Made by a program: the position numbers and the translations under genes
Shown: piece by piece, positions 51,106 through 60,883 of the stretch
Numbering within the stretch: the stretch's first letter is position 1
Layout: the number at the start of each line of letters is the position of its first letter
Notes under the pieces: model-generated
Told to the model about the DNA's origin: nothing
Databases searched by the model: none
The model's input: the letters and a program-made list of their open reading frames with translations, nothing else
Assembly: GCF_042433515.1 (NCBI RefSeq)
Contig: NZ_JBHLVH010000004.1
Span: 1-64,000 of the forward strand
Direction: 5' to 3'
DNA from: Kytococcus schroeteri
GTDB taxonomy: Bacteria > Actinomycetota > Actinomycetes > Actinomycetales > Dermatophilaceae
DNA: 64,000 nucleotides

Positions 51106-52422
51106 ATGCACCGTCCGACCACCCTGCCCACCCGTCTGCTGGCCGGACTCGTCCTGGGCGGACTGGTCCTGACGGGCTGCGGCAGCGACGAGCCCGGGAC
51201 GCCCGAGGGCGACCCGAGCACCACCGGCTCCGCACCCTCGTCCGGCTCCACGTCCCCCGAGGAGGCCGCGGGCCCGGATGCGTCGCCGTCCTCCGGCGCC
51301 TCCCCCTCGGAGGGAGAGTCCGCCCCCTCGACGCCGTCCTCCCCCCAGGCGTCCGCCAGTCCGTCGCCCGACGGGGGCGACGCGCCCCGCGCGTTCACCG
51401 TGGTGACGACCGGCGACATGCTCACGCACTTCGTGCTCCAGGAACGAGCCGACGCCCTGCGGCCCGGGGACGGGTACGCCTTCGACGGCATGCTGGCCCG
51501 CGTGAAGCCGCTCGTGCAGTCGGCCGACCTGGCCGCCTGCGTGCAGGAGACCCCCCTCTCCCCGGACAACGAGGACCTCACCGACTCGCCCGGCACCTTC
51601 TCGTTCAACGCCCCGCACGAGCTGGCCGAGGCCATGGCCGATGCGGGGTACGACGCCTGCGACACCGCCACCAACCACACCTTCGACCGGGGGGTGCAGG
51701 GCATCCGTGACACCCGGCAGGTGCTGCGCGACAACGGCATCCAGCCGGTGGGCCCGGTGCCCCCGGGCGACGGTGGCCCGCGGCAGCCGGTGCTGCTCGA
51801 CGCCGGTGGTGCCACCGTGGCGCTCCTGAGCTACGGGTACAACACGCTCAACGCCTACGGCACCACGCACAACCGCGAGATGCCGTGGATGGACCCGCAC
51901 CTGTACCGCGGCCGGGGTGCCGAGGGCATCACCGCCGACGCGAGGGCGGCCCGGGAGGCCGGCGCCGACGTGGTGATGGTGCAGATGCACTGGGGCACCG
52001 AGTACCAGCAGCAGCCCAACGCCGAGCAGCGTGAGCTCGCCCGGGCCGTCCTGCGCGGCGGTGCGGTCGACGCCATCGCCGGGTCGCACGCCCACGTGGT
52101 GCAGCCGTGCGAGACGGTCGACGGGCGCACGGTGGCCTACGGGATGGGCAACTTCCTCTCCGAGCAGGGCCCGAACCGCTACCCCGCCAAGCCGATCACC
52201 ACCCAGGACGGCGTGCTGCTGCGCTGGACCTTCACCCCCACCACCCGCGACGGCGAGACCACCTGGGAGCAGGAGCTGGAGTACCAGCCCACGTTCGTGA
52301 CCCGCCCCGACTTCGTGGTGCAGCCGACCTCGCCGCAGGAGAACCCCGCGTCCTTCGAGCGCACGCGGCAGGCCATGAACGCCCTCGGTCCCGGCACCTG
52401 CGCCGCGACCCCGCTGAAGTGA
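51106..52422 (+). CDS. CapA-like lipoprotein, first copy
   Basis: 438 residues. Lipobox LTGCG (Cys near residue 25), then about 65 residues of Ser/Pro/Glu/Ala linker, then a CapA (poly-gamma-glutamate synthesis) metallophosphatase-like domain: TTGDMLTHF, CVQETPLSPDN, ATNHTFDRGVQGI, VVMVQMHWGTEY, IAGSHAHVVQPCE and GMGNFLSEQ. These carry the Asp, Asn and His ligands of the fold. No capB/capC synthesis genes are nearby, so a role in surface polymer release or signalling is more likely. GGGGGA precedes the ATG. Confidence 0.88.
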   Translation: MHRPTTLPTRLLAGLVLGGLVLTGCGSDEPGTPEGDPSTTGSAPSSGSTSPEEAAGPDASPSSGASPSEGESAPSTPSSPQASASPSPDGGDAPRAFTVVTTGDMLTHFVLQERADALRPGDGYAFDGMLARVKPLVQSADLAACVQETPLSPDNEDLTDSPGTFSFNAPHELAEAMADAGYDACDTATNHTFDRGVQGIRDTRQVLRDNGIQPVGPVPPGDGGPRQPVLLDAGGATVALLSYGYNTLNAYGTTHNREMPWMDPHLYRGRGAEGITADARAAREAGADVVMVQMHWGTEYQQQPNAEQRELARAVLRGGAVDAIAGSHAHVVQPCETVDGRTVAYGMGNFLSEQGPNRYPAKPITTQDGVLLRWTFTPTTRDGETTWEQELEYQPTFVTRPDFVVQPTSPQENPASFERTRQAMNALGPGTCAATPLK

Positions 52423-52451
52423 ATCCCACCCCGTCGACGACAGGACGCACC

Positions 52452-53789
52452 ATGCGCAGCACCACCACCCACCGAACCCTGGCCCTGGCCGCCCTGGCCG
52501 GCGTGGCCCTCTCGGCCTGCTCCGGCGGCGCCGACGACCCGGCCACCACCGGGTCCACGACGACCCCCAGCAGCCAGGCCAGCGGAGCGCCCTCGGGCGG
52601 CGGGCCGGCGGACGCCTCCGCACCGGACGCCTCGGCCGGTGAGTCCGCAGAGCCCTCCCCGGGCGCCTCCTCCTCCAGCTCCACCGGGGATGCGTCCGGC
52701 GCCCCGAGCGGCTCCCCCGCCGAGGCCGCCCCCAAGGGCACCTCCTTCACCGTGGTGGCCACCGGCGACGTGCTCGTGCACTCCGACGTCATCAAGCAGG
52801 CCAAGGCCAATGCGGGCGGGAAGGGCTACGACTTCGCGCCGATGTTCGCCCAGGTGAAGCCCTGGCTGGCCGGCGGTGACGTGGCGATCTGCAACCAGGA
52901 GACGCCCCTGTCCCCCGACAACACGAACCTCACGCAGAGCATGAAGATCGCGGTCTTCAACACCCCGCACGAGCAGGCCGACGCCCTGGCCGGCGCCGGC
53001 ATCGACGCGTGCAGCACCTCCAACAACCACACGCTCGACCAGGGCGTCGACGGCATCCGGGCCACCCGGAAGATCATGGAGGACGCCGGCGTCACGCCCA
53101 TCGGCCCGGCGGCCGACGCGACGGGGGGCCAGCAGGGCGACGGCTCGGACAACCCGGTGCTCGTGAAGGCCGGGGACCGCACCGTGGGCGTGGTGACCTA
53201 CTCCTACAACGTGGCCAACGCCGGCCTCTCCCCCTCGCTGCCCAGCCACCCGTGGATGGAGAAGCACATGTGGATGGCGCAGGGGAAGAAGGGCATCGAG
53301 GCCCAGGCCCGGAAGGCCCGCGAGCAGGGCGCCGACGTGGTGGTGGCCGTCATGCACTGGGGCGCGGAGTACTCCATCCCGCCGCGTCCCGAGCAGGAGG
53401 ACATGGCCCACCAGCTGCTCGAGGGCGACCAGGTGGACGCCATCGTGGGGCACCACGCCCACCTGCCGCAGCCGTGCGCCACCATCAACGACAAGACCGT
53501 CTTCTACGGGCTGGGCAACTTCCTCTCGGCCCAGCGCAAGAAGCCGACCAACAGCTTCCCGCCCCAGGTGCAGGACGGCATGATCGCCGGCATCACCTTC
53601 ACCGCCGACGGGAAGGGTGGCTGGGACCAGAAGGCCAGCTACCAGCCGACGCTCACCACGCAGCCCGCCTTCGAGGTGGCTCCGGTGAGCGAGACCCAGC
53701 ACCCCGAGTCCTTCGCCCGCACGAAGGCCACCATCGAGCGGCTCGGCGCGGCGTCCTGCCACGCCGAGATCATGCAGCCGCAGGGCTGA
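52452..53789 (+). CDS. CapA-like lipoprotein, second copy
   Basis: 445 residues. Same architecture as the previous gene: lipobox LSACS (Cys near 23), a 70-residue Ser/Ala/Pro/Gly linker, then the CapA-like domain with ATGDVLVHS, CNQETPLSPDN, TSNNHTLDQGVDGI, VVVAVMHWGAEY, IVGHHAHLPQPCA and GLGNFLSAQ. It clearly stems from a tandem duplication, but the linkers and several loops have diverged. It follows 29 bases after the first copy, likely in one operon, and ends in a bidirectional hairpin. Confidence 0.88.
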   Translation: MRSTTTHRTLALAALAGVALSACSGGADDPATTGSTTTPSSQASGAPSGGGPADASAPDASAGESAEPSPGASSSSSTGDASGAPSGSPAEAAPKGTSFTVVATGDVLVHSDVIKQAKANAGGKGYDFAPMFAQVKPWLAGGDVAICNQETPLSPDNTNLTQSMKIAVFNTPHEQADALAGAGIDACSTSNNHTLDQGVDGIRATRKIMEDAGVTPIGPAADATGGQQGDGSDNPVLVKAGDRTVGVVTYSYNVANAGLSPSLPSHPWMEKHMWMAQGKKGIEAQARKAREQGADVVVAVMHWGAEYSIPPRPEQEDMAHQLLEGDQVDAIVGHHAHLPQPCATINDKTVFYGLGNFLSAQRKKPTNSFPPQVQDGMIAGITFTADGKGGWDQKASYQPTLTTQPAFEVAPVSETQHPESFARTKATIERLGAASCHAEIMQPQG

Positions 53790-53798
53790 GGCGGTCCA

Positions 53799-53841
53799 GG
53801 CCACCCACCTCCGGCCCCTCGTGGCTCAGAGGTGGGTGGCC
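53799..53841. terminator. bidirectional hairpin between capA-like copy 2 and the TSUP gene
   Basis: A perfect 13-base stem GGCCACCCACCTC / GAGGTGGGTGGCC with a 17-base loop. The right arm lies inside the last codons of the TSUP gene. Confidence 0.65.
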
Positions 53842-54614
53842 GTCAGGTCCCAGCCCAGGCGCACGAGGAAGGCGCCGACCACCACGATGAAGACCGTCCG
53901 CACGAACGTCCCGCCGCGCGCCACGGCCGTGCGGGTGCCCAGGTAGCCGCCGACCACGTTGCCGGCGGCCATCACCAGGCCCACCTGCCAGACGACCGCC
54001 CCCATCGGGACGAAGACGGCCAGGGCTGCGAGGTTGGTGGCGAGGTTGGCGATCTTGGCCTTGGCGCTGGCGGCCAGGAAGTCGTAGCCCATGAGGCCCA
54101 CGAGGGCGAAGACGAGGAAGCTGCCGGTGCCCGGCCCGAGCGCACCGTCGTAGAAGCCGATGGTGGCGCCGGCCAGCCCGGCCACGACCAGGTGGCGGTG
54201 GCCGTCGAAGCGCAGGCGCGCCTGCTGCCCGAGGTCCTTGCGGGCCAGCGTGTAGCCGCCCACGAGGAGCAGGGCGGCCATGATGACGGGCGTGAACGCC
54301 TCCTTGGGCAGGTGGGAGGCCACCTTGGCACCACCCATCGAGCCCACGAAGGCGAGCAGCGCCAGGGGGACGGCCGTGCGCAGGTCGGGCCGCACCCGGC
54401 GGTAGTAGGTCACCGCGCTGACGGAGGTGCCGGCGATGCTGGCCACCTTGTTGGTGGCCAGCACCTGCACCGGCGCGGCCTGTGGGAGGCCCAGCAGCAG
54501 GGCCGGCAGCTGCACCAGTCCCCCGCCGCCCACGACGGCGTCGATCCAGCCCGCGAGCAGGCCGGCGCCGAACATCAGCGCCAGCAGCCCGAGGGTGACC
54601 TCCAGCTCAGGCAC
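53826..54614 (-). CDS. TSUP/TauE-SafE family membrane transporter
   Basis: 262 residues and about eight hydrophobic segments. AGWIDAVVGGGGLVQLPALL near residue 24 and the second-half repeat GFYDGALGPGTGSFLVFALVGL are the two hallmark motifs of TSUP (formerly DUF81). Members export or import small sulfur- or carbon-containing anions such as sulfite, sulfoacetate or thiosulfate; the substrate cannot be told here. It lies 18 bases after proS on the same strand. Confidence 0.9.
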   Translation of the reverse strand: MPELEVTLGLLALMFGAGLLAGWIDAVVGGGGLVQLPALLLGLPQAAPVQVLATNKVASIAGTSVSAVTYYRRVRPDLRTAVPLALLAFVGSMGGAKVASHLPKEAFTPVIMAALLLVGGYTLARKDLGQQARLRFDGHRHLVVAGLAGATIGFYDGALGPGTGSFLVFALVGLMGYDFLAASAKAKIANLATNLAALAVFVPMGAVVWQVGLVMAAGNVVGGYLGTRTAVARGGTFVRTVFIVVVGAFLVRLGWDLTATHL

Positions 54615-54632
54615 GCGGTGCGCGCGCCGCCA

Positions 54633-56420
54633 TCAGGAGCGGACCTCGGCGACGACGGCCTCCACGGCGTCGTCGACCGGCACCGCGCGGGCGGTGCCCG
54701 ACGCGCGGTCCTTGAGCTCCACCTCGCCGTCGGCCAGGCCCTTGCCCACCACGAGAATGGTCGGCACGCCGATGAGCTCGGCGTCCTTGAACTTCACGCC
54801 CGGGGAGACCTTGGGGCGGTCGTCCAGCAGGACGCTGACGCCCTGGGCCTCCAGGGCGGCGGTGAGCTCCTCGGCCTTCTCCAGCACCGCGGCGTCCTTG
54901 CCGGTGGCCACCACGTGCACGTCCACCGGGCTCAGCGCGCGCGGCCACACCAGGCCGATCTCGTCGTGGTGGGTCTCGGCCACCACGCCCACGGCGCGCG
55001 TCACGCCGATGCCGTAGGAGCCCATCTGCACCGTGACGAGCTTGCCGTTCTCGTCGAGCACCTTGAGGCCCAGCGCCTCGGCGTACTTGGTGCCGAGCTG
55101 GAAGATGTGGCCCATCTCCACGCCGCGGGCGAGCGTGAGCGTGCCCTCACCGGTGGGGCTGGGGTCGCCCTCGCGGATGGTGGCGGCGTGGATGGTGCCG
55201 TCGGCCGTGAAGTCGCGGCCGTGGACGAGGTCGAAGACGTGCTTGCCGTGCTCGTCGGCACCGGTCACCCAGGCCGAGCCGGGGGTCACCAGCGGGTCGA
55301 GCAGGTAGCGGATGCCGGTGGCCCTCTCCTCGCCGAGCACACCGGGGCCGATGTAGCCCTTGGCCAGGGCGGGGTACTGCTCGAAGTCGGCGGCCTCGAA
55401 GGGCTCCACCTCGGCCGGGGACACCTGGGCCTCCAAGCGCTTGGCGTCCACCTCGCGGTCACCGGGCAGGCCGATCGCCAGCGGCTCGCGGGTGCCGTCG
55501 GGGTGCACGAGCATGACCACGACGTTCTTGAGCGTGTCGGCAGCCGTCCACGCGCGGCCGTCGGTGCGCGGGTGGGAGGCGTTGGCCGCGTCCACGAGCG
55601 TCTCGATGGTGGGCGTGTCCGGGGTGGGCTCCACGTGGGCGGCCGGCAGGTGGCCCCACAGCTCGGTGCGGGCGGCCTCGTCGCTGGGCACCGGCACGAC
55701 CGGCATGCGCACGGCCTCGACGTTGGCGGCGTAACCGGAGGCGTCGCGGACGAAGGTGTCCTCACCGGAGTCCATGACCGCGAGGAACTCCTCGCTGGCC
55801 GAGCCACCCATCGCGCCGGAGTCGGCGTGCACGGCCACGTAGTCGAAGCCGAGGCGGTCGAAGACCCGCACGTAGGCCCCGCGGTGCTTCTCGTAGGAGC
55901 GCTGCAGCCCGGCCTCGTCGACGTCGAAGGAGTAGGCGTCCTTCATGACGAACTCGCGGCCGCGCAGCACGCCGGCGCGCGGACGGGCCTCGTCGCGGTA
56001 CTTGGGCAGCATCTGGAAGAGGCTGACCGGCAGGTCCTTGTAGGAGGTGTAGAGGTCCTTCACCGCGAGGGTGAACATCTCCTCGTGGGTGGGGCCCAGC
56101 AGCATGTCCGCGCCCTTGCGGTCGGTGAGGCGGAACAGGTTGTCGCCGTACTCCTCCCACCGGTTGGTGGCCTCGTAGGGCTCCCGCGGCAGCAGCGAGG
56201 GGAAGGCGAGCTCCTGGTCGCCGATGGCCTCCATCTCCTCGCGGACGATGCCCTTGACCTTCTCCAACACCTTGAGGCCCAGCGGCAGCCAGGTGTAGAC
56301 GCCCGGGGCGGCTCGGCGCACGTAGCCGGCGCGCACGAGCAGGCGGTGGCCCGGCAGCTCGGCATCGGCCGGGTCCTCGCGCAGGGTCCGCAGGAAAAGG
56401 GTGGACATGCGCAGTGCCAT
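54633..56420 (-). CDS. proS: prolyl-tRNA synthetase (bacterial type with editing domain)
   Basis: 595 residues. Class II motifs: GVYTWLPLGLKVLEKVKGIVREEM (motif 1), motif 2 around YRDEARPRAGVLRGREFVMKDAYSF, then the INS editing domain with EPTPDTPTIETLVD, and motif 3 around GSYGIGVTRAVGVV. The anticodon-binding domain closes the protein. The length fits the bacterial (ProRS-I) type. GAGAGG lies 8 bases before the ATG at 56420. Confidence 0.96.
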   Translation of the reverse strand: MALRMSTLFLRTLREDPADAELPGHRLLVRAGYVRRAAPGVYTWLPLGLKVLEKVKGIVREEMEAIGDQELAFPSLLPREPYEATNRWEEYGDNLFRLTDRKGADMLLGPTHEEMFTLAVKDLYTSYKDLPVSLFQMLPKYRDEARPRAGVLRGREFVMKDAYSFDVDEAGLQRSYEKHRGAYVRVFDRLGFDYVAVHADSGAMGGSASEEFLAVMDSGEDTFVRDASGYAANVEAVRMPVVPVPSDEAARTELWGHLPAAHVEPTPDTPTIETLVDAANASHPRTDGRAWTAADTLKNVVVMLVHPDGTREPLAIGLPGDREVDAKRLEAQVSPAEVEPFEAADFEQYPALAKGYIGPGVLGEERATGIRYLLDPLVTPGSAWVTGADEHGKHVFDLVHGRDFTADGTIHAATIREGDPSPTGEGTLTLARGVEMGHIFQLGTKYAEALGLKVLDENGKLVTVQMGSYGIGVTRAVGVVAETHHDEIGLVWPRALSPVDVHVVATGKDAAVLEKAEELTAALEAQGVSVLLDDRPKVSPGVKFKDAELIGVPTILVVGKGLADGEVELKDRASGTARAVPVDDAVEAVVAEVRS

Positions 56421-56495
56421 CGGCTCAGCCTCTCGTGGGTGGTACGGGTCGCCCGGCCGGGCGCCGGGTGGGCACGAGGTTACCTGCCGCCGGAG

Positions 56496-57413
56496 TCAGA
56501 GGATCACGGTGGCGAAGGTCCCCACCCGGCGCATGCCGATGCGCTCGTAGACCCTGCGGGCTCCGACGTTGTAGTCGTTGACGTAGAGGTGCACCGTGCC
56601 CACCGGCTCCGGCGGCGCACCGGGGGTCGTACCGGGCAGACCGTGGGTGAGCAGGTGCTCCACCACACCCGCCATCGCCCCGGTGGCCAGGCCACGTCCC
56701 CGCAGGTCCGGGTGCGTCCAGACACCCTGCACCTGGGCCACCCCGAGGGCCACCGACCCGACATCGGCCTTGAACACCACCCGGCCGTCCTCGATCACGA
56801 CGAAGGAACGCCCCTGCGCCACGAGCTGGACGAACCCGGCCCGGTACCGCGCGGGAGATCCCTGGTAGGGCGCGTAGCCGATCTCCTCGGTGAACATCGC
56901 CGCACCGGCCGGGTAGAGCAGGTCCACCTCGTGGGGACGGGCCGGGCGCACCCGGGGGTCGGCCTGCACGCCCAGCGAGGAGGGGCGGGTGGAGGTCACC
57001 ATCGACCACTGGTCCATGCGCTCGTCGCGCGCCGGCCCCCACAGCGGACGCAGGCGGTCCCAGAGCAGACCCACCTCGGTGGCCGTGCCGAACACCGAGC
57101 TGGAGAGCGCCCGGCGGGACTCCACGTGCTCGGCGAGCGGCCCCACGGACTCCTCGTCCACCCCCACCGGCACGACGTTGGCGCCGCACAGCACCATCGC
57201 GCGCAGGCGGCCGCCCACCAGCCAGCCCAGCACGTGGCCCCGGACCTGCAGCACGCCCTCGCGGACGCGCGAGGCGACAAAGACCGTGGCGGCCGGGTCC
57301 GCGGCGCACAGGTCCATGACCTGCGGGGCGTGCTGCGGCCCCAGCACCGCCACGTGGGCGGACGGGCGCCGCACGGAGCGGCGCGGGGTCCAGGCGTCAG
57401 GCCAGATCGCCAC
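56496..57413 (-). CDS. GNAT acetyltransferase with DUF4081-like N-terminal domain
   Basis: 305 residues from a GTG. The N-terminal half (FVASRVREGVLQVRGHVLGWLVGGRLRAMVLCGANVVPV) resembles the DUF4081 domain; the C-terminal half is GNAT with VQGVWTHPDLRGRGLATGAMAGVV (acetyl-CoA loop) and LYVNDYNVGARRVYERIGMRRVG. Its acceptor is unknown. It is found near proS and ispG in many actinobacteria. It overlaps the end of the DUF6882-like gene by 17 bases. Confidence 0.88.
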   Translation of the reverse strand: MAIWPDAWTPRRSVRRPSAHVAVLGPQHAPQVMDLCAADPAATVFVASRVREGVLQVRGHVLGWLVGGRLRAMVLCGANVVPVGVDEESVGPLAEHVESRRALSSSVFGTATEVGLLWDRLRPLWGPARDERMDQWSMVTSTRPSSLGVQADPRVRPARPHEVDLLYPAGAAMFTEEIGYAPYQGSPARYRAGFVQLVAQGRSFVVIEDGRVVFKADVGSVALGVAQVQGVWTHPDLRGRGLATGAMAGVVEHLLTHGLPGTTPGAPPEPVGTVHLYVNDYNVGARRVYERIGMRRVGTFATVIL

Positions 57414-58131
57414 TGACCCGGACGATCCGTCCCTGCTCGTCGAGCTCGACCTCCACCCGGCCCTCGCCGTCGTCGAAGCGCACGCGGGAGCCGTCGGCCG
57501 ACCAGGTGGCGGGCCACGGGCCGTCGAGGCCCAGGTGGTACAGCGCGCGACGGTGGTCGGTCAGCACGCCGGACTCCAGCACCTCACCCAGGACACCGGG
57601 CAGCACGGCCAGCGCGGGGGCGGGCATCTGCAGGCCCGAGACGAGCACGACCACCCAGGTGCCGTTGCCCGCGTCGGACACGTAGTAGGGGTGGGTGCCG
57701 GTGACCTTGGCGGCCACCATGCCGGCCTCGTGGGCGGCGGCGACCACGGCGGCCTCGAGCTCACGGCCCTCGGTGTCCAGCGGCACCTCGGCCTCGGACA
57801 GGTCCGTCACGCCGTGCGCCTCGCCGAACTCCCGCACCCGGTGGGACAGGGCGGCCACCTCGGTCTCGGCGAACATCTCGTTGGCCCAGGCCCAGAGCAG
57901 CGACTTGGGGCCGGGCGCCACCGAGGCGATGAGGTGCACGTCGCCGGTGACGTCGGCGGTCTCGGAGGCCCACTGGATGCGGCCACCCTCCAGGTCGGCG
58001 CCCATCTGCGCGTCGGGGCCGACCTCCTGGTCCAGGAACTCGTCGAAGTGGCGCTGGATGATGCGCGACCACAGGACGGCATCGTTGACGATGGTGGCCT
58101 TGTCGAGGGCGGCTGCGTGCGTCTGCTCCAT
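57397..58131 (-). CDS. DUF6882-like cytoplasmic protein
   Basis: 244 residues, acidic, no signal. HFDEFLDQEVGPDAQMGADLEGGRIQWAS and GSVAPGPKSLLWAWANE-like ASVAPGPKSLLWAWAN are typical of a small family now called DUF6882, of unknown role. The C-terminal third (WPATWSADGSRVRFDDGEGRVEVELDEQGRI) looks like a separate beta-rich segment. The ATG at 58131 has TAGGCT 7 bases upstream. It overlaps the GNAT gene and is probably co-transcribed. Confidence 0.75.
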   Translation of the reverse strand: MEQTHAAALDKATIVNDAVLWSRIIQRHFDEFLDQEVGPDAQMGADLEGGRIQWASETADVTGDVHLIASVAPGPKSLLWAWANEMFAETEVAALSHRVREFGEAHGVTDLSEAEVPLDTEGRELEAAVVAAAHEAGMVAAKVTGTHPYYVSDAGNGTWVVVLVSGLQMPAPALAVLPGVLGEVLESGVLTDHRRALYHLGLDGPWPATWSADGSRVRFDDGEGRVEVELDEQGRIVRVSGDLA

Positions 58132-58138
58132 GGGGGAC

Positions 58139-58144
58139 AGCCTA
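58139..58144 (-). promoter_or_regulatory. -10-like element of the DUF6882-like gene
   Basis: TAGGCT on the minus strand, 7 bases before the ATG at 58131; leaderless start likely. Confidence 0.45.
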
Positions 58145-58186
58145 GGCGCTGCCCTGCCGGTGCGGGCGGGCGGCCGGGCTCGCGCC

Positions 58187-59072
58187 TCAGCGGCGCAGCG
58201 GCACCTCCCGCAGGGCCTCCACCACGTCCACCTCCTTGAGTGCGGCCACCACCCCCACGTCGTCGCGGACCCGCTGCACCACCTCGGCCGCCAGGGCCTC
58301 CCGCCCGGCGTCGTCGAGCTCCACACCGTCCTTGAGCACCACCAGGGCACGCGGCACCTGGCCCTTGAGCTGGTCGGCCACGCCCATGACCGCGCACTCG
58401 GCCACCGAGGGGTGCCCCGCGATCGCCTGCTCCAGCGAGCCGCTCGAGAGACGGTGCCCGGCCACGTTCAGCACGTCGTCGGTGCGGCCCAGGACGTGCA
58501 CGTAGCCGTCGCCGTCCACCATCCCGCCGTCACCGGTGAGGTGGTGCCCGGGTGGGCCGAGAGGTAGCTGGAGACGTAGCGCTCGTCGTCGCCCCACAGC
58601 GTGGGCAGCGTGCCCGGCGGCATCGGCATCCGCAGGCAGATGGCTCCCAGCCGGGCGCACGCCAGCATCGCCACGACCGCCTGCGGCACCATCGGCAGGT
58701 AGATGACGACGGTGTCGCCCTTGCCGACGCCCAGGTCCCGCAACCCACTGGCGCAGCGGACCACCTCGTCGAGCAGCTCGCGTAGGTGTACGTCCGCTGC
58801 GTGCCGGTGACCGGGGAGTCGTACACGAGCGCCGCCTGCTCTCCGCGGCCGTGGATGACGTGACGGTCCAGCACGTTGAAGCACACCTTGAGCTCTCCGT
58901 CGGGGAACCACCGGTAGAGCGGTGCGTCGGCGTCGTCCAGGGCCCGGGTGGGGCGCTTCACCCAGTCGATGGCGCCGGCCGCCTCGAGCCAGAATCCCTC
59001 GGGGTCCTCCAGGCTGCGTCGGTGGACGTCGGCATAGGACCCGGATCCGGGGGTCGGGAGGTGCAGACTCAT
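58187..59072 (-). pseudogene. propionyl/acetyl-CoA synthetase (prpE-like), frameshifted and internally deleted
   Basis: From 59072: YADVHRRSLEDPEGFWLEAAGAIDW, ALVYDSPVTG and RTYTYA match the N-terminus of PrpE/Acs-type AMP-forming ligases. One base is missing near 58781; the next frame reads LLDEVVRCASGLRDLGVGKGDTVVIYLPM. It then jumps from RLGAI straight to CLRMPMPPGTLPTLWGDDERY, so roughly 260 residues, including the ATP-binding P-loop, are gone. A second shift near 58545 leads to LTGDGGMVDGDGYVHVLGRTDD and the C-terminal domain. The catalytic-Lys motif (SGKILR) near the end is also missing. About 295 codons remain of some 630. No active enzyme can be made. Confidence 0.88.
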
Positions 59073-59267
59073 GGTCGTCCGCCTCTCCGCCGGCCGCGCC
59101 GGTCGTGCCGGCCATCGCCGAGTCACGGACGCCCCGCGGCTCCGCGTCGATTGTGGGCACGGCCACCCCGCAGCGTCGAGGGGGACGCCCGATCGTCAAC
59201 CGGCCCGTGACCTCCCGCAGCCGGCCCCCGTGCGCCGGCACGACCTGCGGCGGCGCCACTCCCCCAC

Positions 59268-59273
59268 TAGCCT
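59268..59273 (+). promoter_or_regulatory. -10-like element of a 42-codon gene
   Basis: TAGCCT lies 6 bases before the ATG at 59280. Confidence 0.4.
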
Positions 59274-59279
59274 CGAGGC

Positions 59280-59408
59280 ATGCGCATCGGCAACACCGAC
59301 GTCCGCCCCCTCGGCGGCGGCCCCGGCTGCCTGGCCATGATCCTGTTCTCCGTCATCGCCTCGGTCGCGCTGACGGTCCTGCTCAACCTGGCCGTCAACC
59401 TCTTCTGA
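59280..59408 (+). CDS. small single-pass membrane protein
   Basis: 42 residues: a polar N-terminus MRIGNTDVRPLGGGPGC, then one membrane segment LAMILFSVIASVALTVLLNL, ending AVNLF. The leaderless promoter pattern, protein-like composition and a strong hairpin right after the stop support a real gene. Function unknown. Confidence 0.65.
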   Translation: MRIGNTDVRPLGGGPGCLAMILFSVIASVALTVLLNLAVNLF

Positions 59409-59421
59409 GGCGAGCGGACCA

Positions 59422-59470
59422 CGCACGTCGGGGGCCCGGGGACGTGACGTGCCCGGGCCCCCGACGTGCG
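59422..59470. terminator. perfect 19-bp bidirectional hairpin
   Basis: Arms 59422-59440 and 59452-59470 are exactly complementary around an 11-base loop, between the small plus-strand gene and the convergent membrane-protein gene. It is the longest perfect stem in the window. Confidence 0.75.
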
Positions 59471-59474
59471 CTCC

Positions 59475-59690
59475 TCAGGCGTCGACCCCGCGGCGCGTCC
59501 TGGCGTAGGTCACGACGTAGGCGGTGGTGGCCACGGTGACCAGGACGGCCGCGACGGGCATCGACGGGATGGACAGGGCGGCCACTGTCAGGTACACCGG
59601 CGAGCCGCCACCGTCCGCGATGGTCGACAACGCGACCAGGGCGAACAGCCCGATGACGAGCTCCGGCACAGGAATCCTCTGCCTGGCCAT
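59475..59690 (-). CDS. small membrane protein after ispG
   Basis: 71 residues with two hydrophobic stretches (about residues 10-24 and 32-62) and a basic C-terminal tail TRRGVDA. No family recognised. It follows ispG by 14 bases and ends just before a strong terminator, so it is the last gene of the dxr-rip1-ispG transcript. Confidence 0.6.
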   Translation of the reverse strand: MARQRIPVPELVIGLFALVALSTIADGGGSPVYLTVAALSIPSMPVAAVLVTVATTAYVVTYARTRRGVDA

Positions 59691-59704
59691 CCGGTCCCCG
59701 CTGC

Positions 59705-60862
<1,158 letters not shown>

Positions 60863-60868
60863 GCCCCC

Positions 60869-60874
60869 AGTATC
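60869..60874 (-). promoter_or_regulatory. -10-like element of ispG
   Basis: GATACT on the minus strand, 6 bases before the ATG at 60862. Confidence 0.35.
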
Positions 60875-60883
60875 GCAAGCGGC

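Noticed and set aside
49936..52623. Long minus-strand extension of rimP through the lipoprotein and CapA regions
   Set aside because: RimP has a normal start at 49935 with a good ribosome-binding site. The extension is antisense to two lipoproteins with signal peptides.
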